A stretch of 63,098 nucleotides of DNA, taken from positions 1-63,098 of the forward strand of contig JBEEJO010000001.1 of NCBI GenBank assembly GCA_041169145.1, read 5' to 3'. This DNA comes from DATJQA01 sp041169145. GTDB taxonomy: Bacteria; Patescibacteriota; Minisyncoccia; UBA6257; 2-01-FULL-56-20. Both the position numbers and the translations under genes were made by a program. Shown in pieces: positions 50,071 through 59,538 of the stretch; the stretch's first letter is position 1, and the number at the start of each line of letters is the position of its first letter. The notes under the pieces are model-generated. The model was not told the DNA's origin, made no database searches, and saw only the letters and a program-made list of their open reading frames with translations.

Positions 50071-50560
50071 AACAGTTCACGAGCTTATCCACGATATCCT
50101 GGAGCGCCCACGGCTTGTCTTTCGCAGCCGTTTCCTTGATGCCGTCGATCGAAATAAGTTTGAGGCGCAGACCCCAAAACAGCGAATACATCCGATAGGC
50201 GTGGTCGAACAACTCTTTAGCGAGATCTTTTTTGCCGTCCTGCTGGAGCTTCGTGCCGACCTCCATGAACCGCATGGATGCCGCGAGGAGATGCTTCGTG
50301 ATGCACCAGGTCTCCCCTTCGTGCTGATCTTTCGGTACGAGTTTCGCGAGCAACGCCTTGCGCGATTGGCGCACTTCGTTCAGCAGGTCGAAATATTCCG
50401 GTTTCCCCGTTTTTTCGCCCGTGAAGAAGAAATGTTCTTCGAGCGAGATAAGATTCATGACGCCGATCGAGAGATCTTCGTCGGTGGAAAGATCCACGCC
50501 CGAAGATTTTCGCGCCTCGTCGACTTTTTTCAAGAGTTCCTGAAATTGTTTTTCGTCCAT
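50060..50560 (-). CDS. Helical protein of unknown function in the copper/redox cluster
   Basis: The 166-aa protein is almost entirely helical with no membrane segment. A conserved-looking core is ISLEEHFFFTGEKTGKPEYF and CITKHLLAASMRFMEVG; the last residues are NCCDE. The vicinal Cys pair could bind metal or react with thiols. It overlaps the thioredoxin gene by 11 bp and follows the CcdA gene, which suggests a role in the same process. Function is unknown. Confidence 0.65.
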   Translation of the reverse strand: MDEKQFQELLKKVDEARKSSGVDLSTDEDLSIGVMNLISLEEHFFFTGEKTGKPEYFDLLNEVRQSRKALLAKLVPKDQHEGETWCITKHLLAASMRFMEVGTKLQQDGKKDLAKELFDHAYRMYSLFWGLRLKLISIDGIKETAAKDKPWALQDIVDKLVNCCDE

Positions 50561-50599
50561 GGTAGTGCGTAGTGATGTTGATGGTAGCGACTTTTTTAA

Positions 50600-51376
50600 T
50601 TATGGAAGGAGGAAGATCGATATGCCGAGAACGACCATGGCGACGCCGCCCCAAAACCGCATTGCGCCTGAACGTTCGCGTTTCCAGCTCTGGACCCGTT
50701 CAAGCACTGCGTGATCGCTCCCCGCACCGAGGATGATGACGAGCGGGAGCACGAAGATGAGGTTGTAGAGCAGGAGGTAGCCGAATCCTTGCATGAACGT
50801 CCCGGCGTTCGCCAGGAGTCCGAGAATGAGAAGGTACGGCCCGCCGGTGCAGGGAAATTCCGAAAGGCCGACGAATATTCCGAGAATGAGCGCCGTTCGG
50901 TATGACGCTTTTTCCATCAAGACCGCCATTGTGCGGTGCGCCGCTTGCGGTATCTTCGTTTTGATGGGGAAGGACGGGAACAGTTCGTTCACGACGTTCA
51001 GGAACCCGCCCGCGATGAGGATTGCCGCGCCGATACGGGCGATGAGGTGCGGCAAGGCGAATGCCGCAAGCGCCTTGACCAAACCGAGGCCGATCAGAAC
51101 ATAAATGAGGAATACGCCGGCGATGTAGAAACTGCCGATGGCGAGGATGTTCGTCCGCGTCCTGCCCAGACTCACGAGGAATGCGAGTGTGAGGAGAAGA
51201 ACCGAAAACGCGCACGGATTTACGCTGTCCACGAGCGCAGCGACGACAAGAAGCGGCAAGAACCACGGGCTTTGCAGCGTCACGGCATTCAACGTGTCTT
51301 CGCGCACCATCCCATATCCCACAAGCGCGGCAACGAGCAGGGCAAGCGCAACAAAAATGATGAGTTTCTTTGTCAT
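50600..51376 (-). CDS. CcdA/DsbD-like thiol-reductant membrane transporter
   Basis: Start 51376 (MTKKLIIFVALALL) is preferred; the longer frame would extend toward copA. The 258-aa protein has about seven membrane helices and the two conserved Cys of the DsbD beta/CcdA family, in DSVNPCAFSVL and EFPCTGGPYL. It should pass electrons across the membrane to partners such as the adjacent thioredoxin-like protein. Confidence 0.85.
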   Translation of the reverse strand: MTKKLIIFVALALLVAALVGYGMVREDTLNAVTLQSPWFLPLLVVAALVDSVNPCAFSVLLLTLAFLVSLGRTRTNILAIGSFYIAGVFLIYVLIGLGLVKALAAFALPHLIARIGAAILIAGGFLNVVNELFPSFPIKTKIPQAAHRTMAVLMEKASYRTALILGIFVGLSEFPCTGGPYLLILGLLANAGTFMQGFGYLLLYNLIFVLPLVIILGAGSDHAVLERVQSWKRERSGAMRFWGGVAMVVLGISIFLLP

Positions 51377-51430
51377 GGTTTTTCTTCTCTTCGCGAAGCG
51401 CCGCGTCGGGCGCTTCGCGAAGAGCATACC

Positions 51431-53617
51431 TCAGGTCGATATTTTCTTCAACGCACCCCGAATGCGCAAACTGTTCCCGATGACGCTTACGGACGACAGA
51501 GCCATCGCTCCCGAAGCGATCATGGGGTTCAGGAACCCGAATGCCGCAAGGGGGATGGCCGCAACGTTATATGCGAATGCCCAGAAGAGATTCTGTACGA
51601 TGGTGCGGAAGGTGATCCGCGCGAGCCGGAGCGCTTCCACGACCTTTGCCGGACTTCCCTTCACGAGAACGATGTTCCCCGCCTCTATCGCGATATCGGT
51701 TCCCGTTCCCATCGCAATACCCAGATCCGCCTGCACAAGCGCTGGCGCATCATTCACGCCATCGCCGACAAAAGCGACTTTCTTCCCGTTCGCCTGCAGT
51801 TCTTTCACTTTGTTCGCTTTTTCACCGGGAAGCACTCCGGCGAAGACGGTCTTCATGCCAAGTTCGCTCGCTATCGCCTCGGCGGTCTTCTGATTGTCGC
51901 CGGTGAGCATCACGCTTTCTACGCCGTCTCGCGCAAGCTCTGCGATCGCTATTTTCGCATCCGGTTTCACCGTGTCCGCGATGCCGATAGCGCCAAAAAG
52001 CATTCCGCCGTGAGCGACGAACACGACGCTCCGTGCGGACGACTCAAGCCGGGCGATGTCGTTCTGGAGCGCACTGGCGGATATTCCCTGTTCTTCCAAG
52101 AATTTCACTTTCCCGACGATCGTTATCTCGCCGGCGATCGTCCCCTGAACGCCAAACCCGGCAGCATTCACGAATCCTTTTGTTTCGGAGAGCGCAATAT
52201 TATCTGCCGATGCCCGGGCAACGATGGCTTGCGCGAGCGGATGCTCCGAAAGTTTCTCCAACGATGCGGCGAGACGCAGAACATCCTCTGTGGTCTTTCC
52301 CGCCGAGGGAACGATATCCGTCACCACCGGCTTTCCTTCGGTGAGCGTCCCAGTCTTGTCAAAGACCACGACGTCTATCTTTCGCGAGCGTTCCAGCGCT
52401 TCGCCATTCTTGATGAGAATGCCCTTCCGCGCGCCGAGTCCGGTACCGACCATGATGGCGGTCGGCGTTGCAAGACCGAGCGCGCAGGGACACGCGATGA
52501 CGAGCACGGCAACAGCCGAGATGACCGCATTCGCGATGTTTTGCGTCGCGAGATACCAGCCACCGGCAGTCGCGAGCGCGATAAGAATGACGGCCGGCAC
52601 AAAAATACTTGAAGCGCGATCGGCAAGTTTCTCTATCGGCGCTTTCTTCGCCTGCGCATCTTCCACGACGCGTACGATCTGCGCGAGCGCGGTTTCGGCG
52701 CCGACCTTCGCGGCGCGGATGCGGATCGCACCGCTTACATTCACCGTCGCGCCGAAAACGTCATCTCCTTCTTTTTTATCAACCGGCATGGATTCGCCGG
52801 TAAGCATCGATTCGTCAACGCTCGTCGCGCCCGAACGCACCGTGCCATCGGTCGGGATCTTTTCTCCCGGTTTCACGAGTAGTACATCCCCCACTGCGAT
52901 GCTTTCCGCCGGCACATTTCGTTCGGTTCCGTCCGGCAACATAAGTCGCGCGGTCTTCGCGCCGAGTTCCATGAGCTTCCGGATGGCTTGCGATGCTTCT
53001 CCGCGGCTTCGCGCTTCTAAATATCGACCGAGGAGAATGAGTGCGGTTATGACCGCGCCGGTTTCATAGTACACAGCTTCGTTCCGGAACATTGCCCAGC
53101 CGCTCCATGCGAGCGCCGCAAGCGTTCCGACAGAGACCAGCGTGTTCATGTCGGCGGAAAACCTCCGTGCTTGCCGAAGCATGCCAATGTGGAATTCTCT
53201 TCCGAGCACAAGGACCGCGAATGCCGAAAGTGCGGCTTGGAGCCAAACGCTCGCGTTCACGCCAAGGGTCGCCCACGGGAACATCGCCTCTCCCATCGCG
53301 AGAATGAGCGCGGGAGCCGCAAGGGCGATAGCGATGAATGCGCGGTTCTTGACCGCCGCAAGCTCGTTCGTTGCCGGGTGATGGTGCGCGCGCTCCCCTC
53401 CCGCGAGCGCAGCCGCAACATGGTACCCATTCTCTTCTATCACGCGTCGAAAGTCCTGCTCGCCCACTTTCGTTTCGTCGTATTCCACCGTCGCCCGCTC
53501 CGTACCAAAATTCACCGAAGCATCCGCAACACCCGGGAGTTTTTTCAGTGCATCCTCATTCCGCACCACGCACGACGCGCAATGCATTCCCACAATGCCG
53601 AATGATGTCTTTCTCAT
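51431..53617 (-). CDS. copA: Copper-transporting P1B-type ATPase
   Basis: The 728-aa protein has an N-terminal HMA domain with GMHCASC, eight membrane helices, the ion motif CPCALGLATPTA, phosphorylation site DKTGTLTEG and TGDN/GDGVNDAPAL hinge motifs. It exports Cu(I) at the cost of ATP. It is 4 nt downstream of the HMA-TauE-cupredoxin gene, so the two copper proteins share a transcript. Confidence 0.96.
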   Translation of the reverse strand: MRKTSFGIVGMHCASCVVRNEDALKKLPGVADASVNFGTERATVEYDETKVGEQDFRRVIEENGYHVAAALAGGERAHHHPATNELAAVKNRAFIAIALAAPALILAMGEAMFPWATLGVNASVWLQAALSAFAVLVLGREFHIGMLRQARRFSADMNTLVSVGTLAALAWSGWAMFRNEAVYYETGAVITALILLGRYLEARSRGEASQAIRKLMELGAKTARLMLPDGTERNVPAESIAVGDVLLVKPGEKIPTDGTVRSGATSVDESMLTGESMPVDKKEGDDVFGATVNVSGAIRIRAAKVGAETALAQIVRVVEDAQAKKAPIEKLADRASSIFVPAVILIALATAGGWYLATQNIANAVISAVAVLVIACPCALGLATPTAIMVGTGLGARKGILIKNGEALERSRKIDVVVFDKTGTLTEGKPVVTDIVPSAGKTTEDVLRLAASLEKLSEHPLAQAIVARASADNIALSETKGFVNAAGFGVQGTIAGEITIVGKVKFLEEQGISASALQNDIARLESSARSVVFVAHGGMLFGAIGIADTVKPDAKIAIAELARDGVESVMLTGDNQKTAEAIASELGMKTVFAGVLPGEKANKVKELQANGKKVAFVGDGVNDAPALVQADLGIAMGTGTDIAIEAGNIVLVKGSPAKVVEALRLARITFRTIVQNLFWAFAYNVAAIPLAAFGFLNPMIASGAMALSSVSVIGNSLRIRGALKKIST

Positions 53618-53621
53618 GGCA

Positions 53622-55010
53622 TTAGATATTGTTCGGTACGACGATGAATGCGGAATTCGGCGTCATCATGCCCATACTGCAGTTGAACGCCAGCTCGCCG
53701 GGCCTCTCGGGCCTGAATTGAATGACGGTCTCGCCACGGGATTTGAGCATCTGGGTAATACCGAGCGCCGGCATCGTTATCACGCGCCCGCAACCTGTCG
53801 CGGTCTCGCCGTCAATGCGCCACTCAACCGGAACGCCCGCGCGCACGCGGAAACGATTCGGCGTATAGGTGTATCCGGCCGCGCGCATCTGCACGACCTG
53901 TTTTCCGTCAACAAGCGGAACAAGTTCCTCCTGCGCTGTATTGTTTTTTGCCCCTCCCGTGAAGAATGCCGCAAGATCAATGGGTTTTCCGCCCGCCAGA
54001 ACGATGCCGCTCTGCATATTCATGACACCGAGCAAGACCACAACCGTGCCGGCAACACGGAGGACGTAGTGCCGGAAAGCGCCTTTTGTGAAGCTTGTAA
54101 GCGCAGAGAGCGAAAGGAGTGCCGGCAGGGTGCCAAGCGCAAAAACAAACATCGTGAGTGCGCCCGTTATCCAACTTCCCGTTGCCAGGACATAGAGCTG
54201 AAGCGCTTGCGTGAACCCGCACGGCAAGAAGAATGTCAACGCACCGAGCACAAATGGCGTGGCAGGACGATCGGAATCAGAGAGGTTATGGATGTGATGC
54301 GCAAGCGCCTTGGGCATTCGCGGCATAAACCGGCTTGTGCCCGGGAAAAGGTTAAGGAGCTGAAAGCCAAGAATAATCATCACGATGCTCACGCCGATCG
54401 TCAGCACACCATTTGCTTGCGCTGAAAGCCCAACGACCGAACCCAACGCTCCAACCAATCCACCAAAAACACTGTAACCGATGACCCGGCCGGCGTTGAA
54501 TGCAAGTTGCGGGCGCAATTTTTGCCAGCCGGAACGCTGCGGAAAACGTACACTATACCGCGCCGAAACCGCCACGAGTAATCCGCCCGTCACCGCCATG
54601 CACGTAGAAACGGACGCTATGAGACCGATGAGGAACACGAGGCCATATCCCATGTTCTCCGTAATTTCAAGAGATGGGAGAAGATTCATTTGCTTTAGCA
54701 TGAGATACCACGCGGCAACTAAAAGGAAGATGGCGCCAATTTCGGCATAGTCCATGGGGCCGTTCCGCCGCGGCGGCTCTTCTTTGTTTTCTTCCGCTCG
54801 CGATACCCGATAGCCATACTCGTGCACGGCAGCGTTAAGTTCCACAATACGCGGCTCTTCCGAATACCACACTGTGGCGTCCCCGCTCACATGATCTACT
54901 TCGGCACGTTCCACACCCTTCACGTCTTTGAATTTTCGCTCAATGACGACTTCGCAGCTTGCGCAATGCGTGCCGGTAATATGCAGTTGTATTTTTTTAG
55001 ATGATTCCAT
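53622..55010 (-). CDS. HMA, TauE/DsbD-like membrane and cupredoxin domain fusion
   Basis: Start 55010 (MESSKKIQLHITGTHCASC) begins at the HMA domain; the longer frame is unlike protein. The 462-aa protein has an HMA metal-binding domain (residues 6-70), a six- to seven-helix domain of the sulfite-exporter TauE/DsbD family (about 95-355), and a C-terminal cupredoxin-like domain (about 370-462: YTYTPNRFRVRAGVPVEW, Cys at FNCSMGMM). The combination implies copper handling across the membrane, upstream of CopA. Confidence 0.87.
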   Translation of the reverse strand: MESSKKIQLHITGTHCASCEVVIERKFKDVKGVERAEVDHVSGDATVWYSEEPRIVELNAAVHEYGYRVSRAEENKEEPPRRNGPMDYAEIGAIFLLVAAWYLMLKQMNLLPSLEITENMGYGLVFLIGLIASVSTCMAVTGGLLVAVSARYSVRFPQRSGWQKLRPQLAFNAGRVIGYSVFGGLVGALGSVVGLSAQANGVLTIGVSIVMIILGFQLLNLFPGTSRFMPRMPKALAHHIHNLSDSDRPATPFVLGALTFFLPCGFTQALQLYVLATGSWITGALTMFVFALGTLPALLSLSALTSFTKGAFRHYVLRVAGTVVVLLGVMNMQSGIVLAGGKPIDLAAFFTGGAKNNTAQEELVPLVDGKQVVQMRAAGYTYTPNRFRVRAGVPVEWRIDGETATGCGRVITMPALGITQMLKSRGETVIQFRPERPGELAFNCSMGMMTPNSAFIVVPNNI

Positions 55011-55096
55011 GAATGTGCATCTCTGATGAACGACTGGAAAACGTATGCAAAAACACCGCCCGAGCACGCAGGTGCGTGCAAAGAGCGGACATAACA

Positions 55097-55486
55097 CTAT
55101 GCGTAGAGGCGCGGATGCAAAACACCTCGGGAAAGCGCAAGGAGAAGATGGTCGGGTGCGTGGCCTGTTCTTTGAAAAATGGAGGAAGAAAAGACGCCGA
55201 ACGGTGGTGCGTTGCCGTGGAATATGAGTACTGAAACAATCGTTCCAACACAGGCAATGATAAGCAAAAGAATGAACACTGTTTGCGGCGTCATCGCGGC
55301 GAAGGCGCTTTCCCATGCGGCAATGTGGCTCACGCCGCCGAACGGACACATGGACGAGACATCTCCCATAAGCGGACAATGCATCATGCCGCCGTGCTCG
55401 CCGTCATGGCCAAGCATGGACAGGATACCGAAGAGCGAAACGCTCCCGAAAAGCAATATCAGCGAGATGGCGGACGCCTGTTTCAT
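55097..55486 (-). CDS. Small membrane protein with a Met/His/Cys-rich loop
   Basis: The 129-aa protein (start MKQASAISLILLFG) has two membrane helices and between them GHDGEHGGMMHCPLMGDVSS, rich in copper-type ligands. It leads the copper cluster and may bind copper outside the membrane; this is inference. The C-terminal 40 residues look irregular, so the true end could be shorter if the frame is broken. No family is recognised. Confidence 0.6.
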   Translation of the reverse strand: MKQASAISLILLFGSVSLFGILSMLGHDGEHGGMMHCPLMGDVSSMCPFGGVSHIAAWESAFAAMTPQTVFILLLIIACVGTIVSVLIFHGNAPPFGVFSSSIFQRTGHAPDHLLLALSRGVLHPRLYA

Positions 55487-55530
55487 CGGTGTTCTGAGTA
55501 TATCGCGAACACTCTCGTCAAGCAATCAAA

Positions 55531-55554
55531 AACGGCGCCTCGCCGGGCGCCGTT
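55531..55554 (-). terminator. rpsP terminator
   Basis: AACGGCGCC (55531-55539) pairs with GGCGCCGTT (55546-55554). The minus-strand side continues TTTTTGATTG; the plus-strand side continues TTCTCTCTT, so it may work both ways. Confidence 0.7.
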
Positions 55555-55561
55555 TTCTCTC

Positions 55562-55903
55562 TTACGCTGTTTCCTTCTGTGTTGGCACTTCCGCCGGCTT
55601 GCTCGCCGGTGCCGCCGCTGCGGGGGCGGGCTTTTCCACAACCTTAAATTTCATTTGTATCTTTGGTGATTTCAGAACGCCTTGTTTCACAAAAAGGTTA
55701 TGTACGGTCACCGTCGGCTGTGCGCCGACGCCGAGCCAGTAGGATGCCCGTTCCGCGTTCACATTTGCCTGTTTCGTCCTCGGACTGTATGAACCGAGAT
55801 CCTCAACCGGCGGAGCTGCCATTTTGGAACGCTTTTCCGCCACAACGAGCCGATAGCTCGGCTGGTGCTTCTTTCCGGTGCGCTGAAGTTTGATGGCTAA
55901 CAT
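55562..55903 (-). CDS. rpsP: 30S ribosomal protein bS16
   Basis: The 113-aa protein opens MLAIKLQRTGKKHQPSYRLV and keeps the S16 core VVAEKRSKM, LGSYSPRTK and ASYWLGVGAQPTVTVHNL. An Ala/Pro/Lys-rich tail extends the usual 80-90 residues. S16 helps assemble the 30S body. Promoter TTGACC-17-TAGAAT gives a leader of only a few bases. Confidence 0.96.
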   Translation of the reverse strand: MLAIKLQRTGKKHQPSYRLVVAEKRSKMAAPPVEDLGSYSPRTKQANVNAERASYWLGVGAQPTVTVHNLFVKQGVLKSPKIQMKFKVVEKPAPAAAAPASKPAEVPTQKETA

Positions 55904-55912
55904 AACGGAGCT

Positions 55913-55941
55913 ATTCTATACGAAAATACTTGAACGGTCAA
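55913..55941 (-). promoter_or_regulatory. rpsP promoter
   Basis: TTGACC (55936-55941) and TAGAAT (55913-55918) on the minus strand are 17 nt apart, 9 nt from -10 to the ATG at 55903. The -35 ends exactly where the smc stop begins. Confidence 0.7.
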
Positions 55942-58164
55942 CTATGACGAATGTTCCAGCTTCAGCGACACCGCTTTCGAACTGCCGTCGTCGGAAAGCG
56001 TGATGCCATAAAGGACGTCCGCCGCTTCCATCGTGGCACGGTTGTGCGTCACGAGGATGAACTGCGTCTTTTTGGAAAATTCATTGAGCATCTCGGAAAA
56101 CCGTCGTGCGTTCCGCTCGTCCAATGCCGCATCTATCTCGTCCAGCACAAGGAACGGCGGCGGCGAGACGGATACGAGGGCAAAAAGCGCGGCGATGCCG
56201 ACGAGCGAACGTTCTCCGCCCGAAAGTACGTCCAGCGAATTAATGCGCTTTCGCGGAAGTTTCACTTCTATTTCTATGCCTTCGCTCACCTCGGGCGCTT
56301 CTTCCTCTTCTTCCACTGCAACCGCATCCTTTACGCCACCGGCTTCTCCCGCCTGTGCCATGCCCTCTTCCGAGCCCGGCGCTGTCTGCCGTTTTTCCCG
56401 TTTCGCCAATTTGAGCTTTGCCGTTCCTCCGCCGAACATCACTTCAAAGAATTTGCCGAACTCGGCGTTTATCTGCTGAAGCGCCGCGGAGAATTCCGTA
56501 CCGATCTTTTCGCTGAGATTCGTGATAAGTCCGCGAAGATCTTCTTTCGCGCCGGCGAGGTCCGTTGACTCCTTTTCCAGGAACGTATACCGCTCTTCCG
56601 TCTCGTGCGCTTCTTTGAGAAGCGCTTCATCCACCTCGCCCATCGCGGCAAGCTCTCCGCGCAACCGGAACATCCGCCGTTCGGCATCGGCCCTATCAGC
56701 CATTTCCCGCTCATGGTCTGCGGTAAGCTTGTGGAACTCTTCCGGCTTGCGCCCCGTTTGTTCCACTTGGTGTTTCCATTCGTTCAGGCGAAGGCCGAAC
56801 CGCTCTTCTTCGAACTTCTTCTCGCGCGTACCCGCCTCCCACTGTTCCACTTTATCCTTCGCGGCCTCGAGCGAAGCGACGGCCGATTTGAAACTCTGAT
56901 AGAACTCTTCCTGCCCTTTTTCCAATATTTTTTCCTTATCACGGAGCGCTTCGAGATCGCGCTCAAGGTCGGTGAGCTGCGCCGTTATTTTTTTGAGCTC
57001 ATCCTCCACTCCAACCTGAACTTCCGGACGCCGCGCCGTTGCTTTCCGCTCCGTGAGAACGGCGTCGATGTCTTCAATGATCTCGTGTACGCTCGCGCGG
57101 AAATCCTCGGGGTCAATATCATGCTCCATAAGACCTTCCAGCTTGTTCCGCATATCGCGGATGAGCGATGCGAGCATGCTTGCGGACGGCAAGCCGGCCG
57201 AAACGGTTTCGCGCTCGGCGTGTTCCATCTGCGCTTCCAAACGGCCGAGTTCTTTCTGCAGCTCGCTCCGCTTTCGGATGATTTCCTCCGTTCTGCGCTT
57301 CACGTCCTGCAATTCTTTCCGCTCTTCGGGCTGGGCCGCTTCAACGCGCTTCAGATGCTCTTCCGCCGCGTGCCGTTCCTTCTGCAGTTCCGCAAGCCGC
57401 TCCGTCCGTTCGGCAACGTCCTTTTGCGCCGCGGCGACGCCGCGAGAAAGTTCCGCATATTCCGAACCGAAAAAGTGGTCTTCAAGTCCCTTCAATTCTT
57501 CCGCAAGCTCGCCGCGCCGGGCCCATCGGCCCGTCTGGCGTTTCAGCGAGCGCAAATGCGGCAATATCTCTTCGGTCAGCGCTTTTACCTTATCCAGATT
57601 TATCTCCGTATTCTTGAGCCGCCGTTCGGCTTCCGCGCGCTTCAGTTGATACTCGCGCAGGCCGAGCATTTCTTCTATCATTTCGCGCCGGATCTCCGGA
57701 GACGATTGGATGAATACATCGCTATTCCCTTGAGTCACGACGACAAGTCCTTTTGTGCCGAGCCGCGCTTTCGCGAAAAAATCAATGAGGTCGCGAAGGC
57801 GTATCTCCGCCTTGTTCAAAAAATACTGGTTCGTACCATCGCGATTCACCTGGCGCGTTACAACGATCTCGGTGAATTCCGCCGGAAAAAAATTGTTGAA
57901 GTTCTCCAGGTGCAAACTCGCTTGCGCCTGGCCCATCCGCGCGCGCTTTGCCGTTCCGGCGAAAATGAGGTCTTCGGCTTTTGCGCCGCGCAAGTTCTTC
58001 GCCTCGCGCTCGCCCAAAAGCCATCGCACCGCGTCAATGACGTTCGACTTGCCCGACCCGTTCGGGCCGACGATAGCCGTTACGCCGTGCGAGAAATCGA
58101 ATGTTGTCCGCGAGGCGAACGATTTGAAACCGTTCAGTTCAAGGCGCTTGAGAAGGTTCGCCAT
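55942..58164 (-). CDS. smc: Short SMC-type chromosome segregation ATPase
   Basis: Start 58164 gives MANLLKRLELNGFKSFASRT, the standard SMC opening, with Walker A at 33-40 (GPNGSGKS). The C-terminus has LSGGERSLVGIAAL and FLVLDEIDAALDERN. At 740 aa it is far shorter than the usual 1,150-1,200. The coiled-coil arms (about 170-600) meet in a short segment around residues 320-370 with no recognisable hinge domain (no GxG-rich dimer interface). It lies 1 nt from the rnc stop. An acidic low-complexity insert (EEEEEAPEVSEG) precedes the signature. Confidence 0.9.
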   Translation of the reverse strand: MANLLKRLELNGFKSFASRTTFDFSHGVTAIVGPNGSGKSNVIDAVRWLLGEREAKNLRGAKAEDLIFAGTAKRARMGQAQASLHLENFNNFFPAEFTEIVVTRQVNRDGTNQYFLNKAEIRLRDLIDFFAKARLGTKGLVVVTQGNSDVFIQSSPEIRREMIEEMLGLREYQLKRAEAERRLKNTEINLDKVKALTEEILPHLRSLKRQTGRWARRGELAEELKGLEDHFFGSEYAELSRGVAAAQKDVAERTERLAELQKERHAAEEHLKRVEAAQPEERKELQDVKRRTEEIIRKRSELQKELGRLEAQMEHAERETVSAGLPSASMLASLIRDMRNKLEGLMEHDIDPEDFRASVHEIIEDIDAVLTERKATARRPEVQVGVEDELKKITAQLTDLERDLEALRDKEKILEKGQEEFYQSFKSAVASLEAAKDKVEQWEAGTREKKFEEERFGLRLNEWKHQVEQTGRKPEEFHKLTADHEREMADRADAERRMFRLRGELAAMGEVDEALLKEAHETEERYTFLEKESTDLAGAKEDLRGLITNLSEKIGTEFSAALQQINAEFGKFFEVMFGGGTAKLKLAKREKRQTAPGSEEGMAQAGEAGGVKDAVAVEEEEEAPEVSEGIEIEVKLPRKRINSLDVLSGGERSLVGIAALFALVSVSPPPFLVLDEIDAALDERNARRFSEMLNEFSKKTQFILVTHNRATMEAADVLYGITLSDDGSSKAVSLKLEHSS

Positions 58165-58165
58165 G

Positions 58166-58849
58166 CTATTTCTGCGCCCGAAGCGCATCCTTCGCCGCGT
58201 CCAGTTCCGCCTCTTGCTTGGACATGCCTTCACCTTCGCCGATCTTCTCCTCACCGACATACACGCCGACGCGGAACACGCGGCGATGCGCCGGGCCGGT
58301 TTCTTCAAGTACTCGATAGCTCGGCGTGATACGCGTCTTCTCCTGCACGTTCTCCTGCAATTCGCTCTTCGCGTCCTTATAGCTCCGTTTCTCCAGTATC
58401 TCCTGCAGATGCGGCAGGACGAATTGTTCCGCGAACTTCGCCGCCGGCGAAAAACCTTGGTCCAGGTAGATAGCGCCGATGACCGACTCCATGGCGTTCG
58501 CGAGGATCACCTCGCGCGCTTTCGAGGTGTCCGCGCGCTCGCCCTTGGACATGAGGATATAACCCTCAAGGCCGATCTCCTGCGCAACCCGCGCGAGGAG
58601 CTGATAGTTCACGAGCGCCGCGCGGAGCACGGTGAGCTGGCCTTCGGGATCTTCGGGGAATTTGTGGTAGAGATACTCCGTCACGGCGAGCTCCAACACG
58701 GCATCGCCAAGATACTCCAGCCGTTCATTGTGCGGCAGGTCCCAATCGGGATGCTCATTCAGATATGAACGGTGCGTCAAAGCCTCCCTGAGCAGGTCGG
58801 GATTCTTGAACGATGTTCCTATTTTTTGTGCGAGATCTTCAGCGGTCAC
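58166..58849 (-). CDS. rnc: Ribonuclease III (GTG start)
   Basis: The 227-aa protein has the RNase III signature ERLEYLGDAVLELAVTEYL, the second acidic site NAMESVIGAIYLDQG, and a C-terminal double-stranded RNA-binding domain (TPSYRVLEETGPAHRRVF, EGEGMSKQEAELDAAKDAL). It should cleave the pre-16S stem formed by 16754-16779 and 18591-18620. The start is GTG at 58847-58849 without a Shine-Dalgarno site. Confidence 0.95.
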   Translation of the reverse strand: MTAEDLAQKIGTSFKNPDLLREALTHRSYLNEHPDWDLPHNERLEYLGDAVLELAVTEYLYHKFPEDPEGQLTVLRAALVNYQLLARVAQEIGLEGYILMSKGERADTSKAREVILANAMESVIGAIYLDQGFSPAAKFAEQFVLPHLQEILEKRSYKDAKSELQENVQEKTRITPSYRVLEETGPAHRRVFRVGVYVGEEKIGEGEGMSKQEAELDAAKDALRAQK

Positions 58850-58978
58850 GCTGGATGAATCACCGAAGAGACGGAGAGATCAAAACAACCTGCGCGCATG
58901 CCGCGCCGCATCGTCATTTTGATCTTTTCACCTTGCTTCGATGTAGGACGTTTCGGCCTTTTATTCCTGCCCGCCTTT

Positions 58979-59443
58979 TTATCCTGAGTCGCTCGAAGGA
59001 CTATGCCCGACTTCTTCCTCTTTCTGCGCTTTGAGCTCCCGATAAATGGTTCCCATCACGCCGTTCACGAATCTCCCCGAGTTCGGTCCGCCGTAGTTCT
59101 TCGCCATCTCTATCGCTTCATTGATGGCGACTTTCGGCGGTACTTCTTCCGGATCGGCATAGAGGAGCTCCGACAGTCCGATGCGGAGGATGTTCCGGTC
59201 CACAATGGCGATCTTCTGGATCGGCCATTCCGGCGCCGCTTTTGCGATGACGCCATCCACATCCGCGATATGGTCAACGAGGCGCTTCAATATCTTCCAT
59301 GCGAATTCCGGCTCGTCTATGCCCGGCGCGAATTCCGTGAGATTCCGGTCCAGTATCTGCACCAGGTCCTTTTTTTGACGATAGAAATCCCACTCATAGA
59401 GCGATTGTAGGATGACGGTTCGTATCAGATGGCGCGTGGCCAT
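58979..59443 (-). CDS. nusB: Transcription antitermination protein NusB
   Basis: The 154-aa all-helical protein opens RHLIRTVILQSLYEWDF and has ILRIGLSELLYADPEEVPPKVAINEAIEMAKNYG split over helices 4-6, ending GRFVNGVMGTIYRE, all NusB features. NusB with NusE supports rRNA antitermination. A 129-bp gap with no visible gene separates it from rnc. Confidence 0.93.
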   Translation of the reverse strand: MATRHLIRTVILQSLYEWDFYRQKKDLVQILDRNLTEFAPGIDEPEFAWKILKRLVDHIADVDGVIAKAAPEWPIQKIAIVDRNILRIGLSELLYADPEEVPPKVAINEAIEMAKNYGGPNSGRFVNGVMGTIYRELKAQKEEEVGHSPSSDSG

Positions 59444-59538
59444 AGGTGTGGAAAGGAACTCTTACGCTGTCTTGTGACAGTATACCAAAAACGGCAAAAC
59501 GGCGCACCCGACGGGCGGCCGCTTCCCGGGCGATCTCC

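Noticed and set aside
55011..55379. 123-residue extension before the HMA-TauE-cupredoxin protein
   Set aside because: It overlaps the upstream membrane-protein gene in another frame and has Cys/Arg-rich shadow composition.
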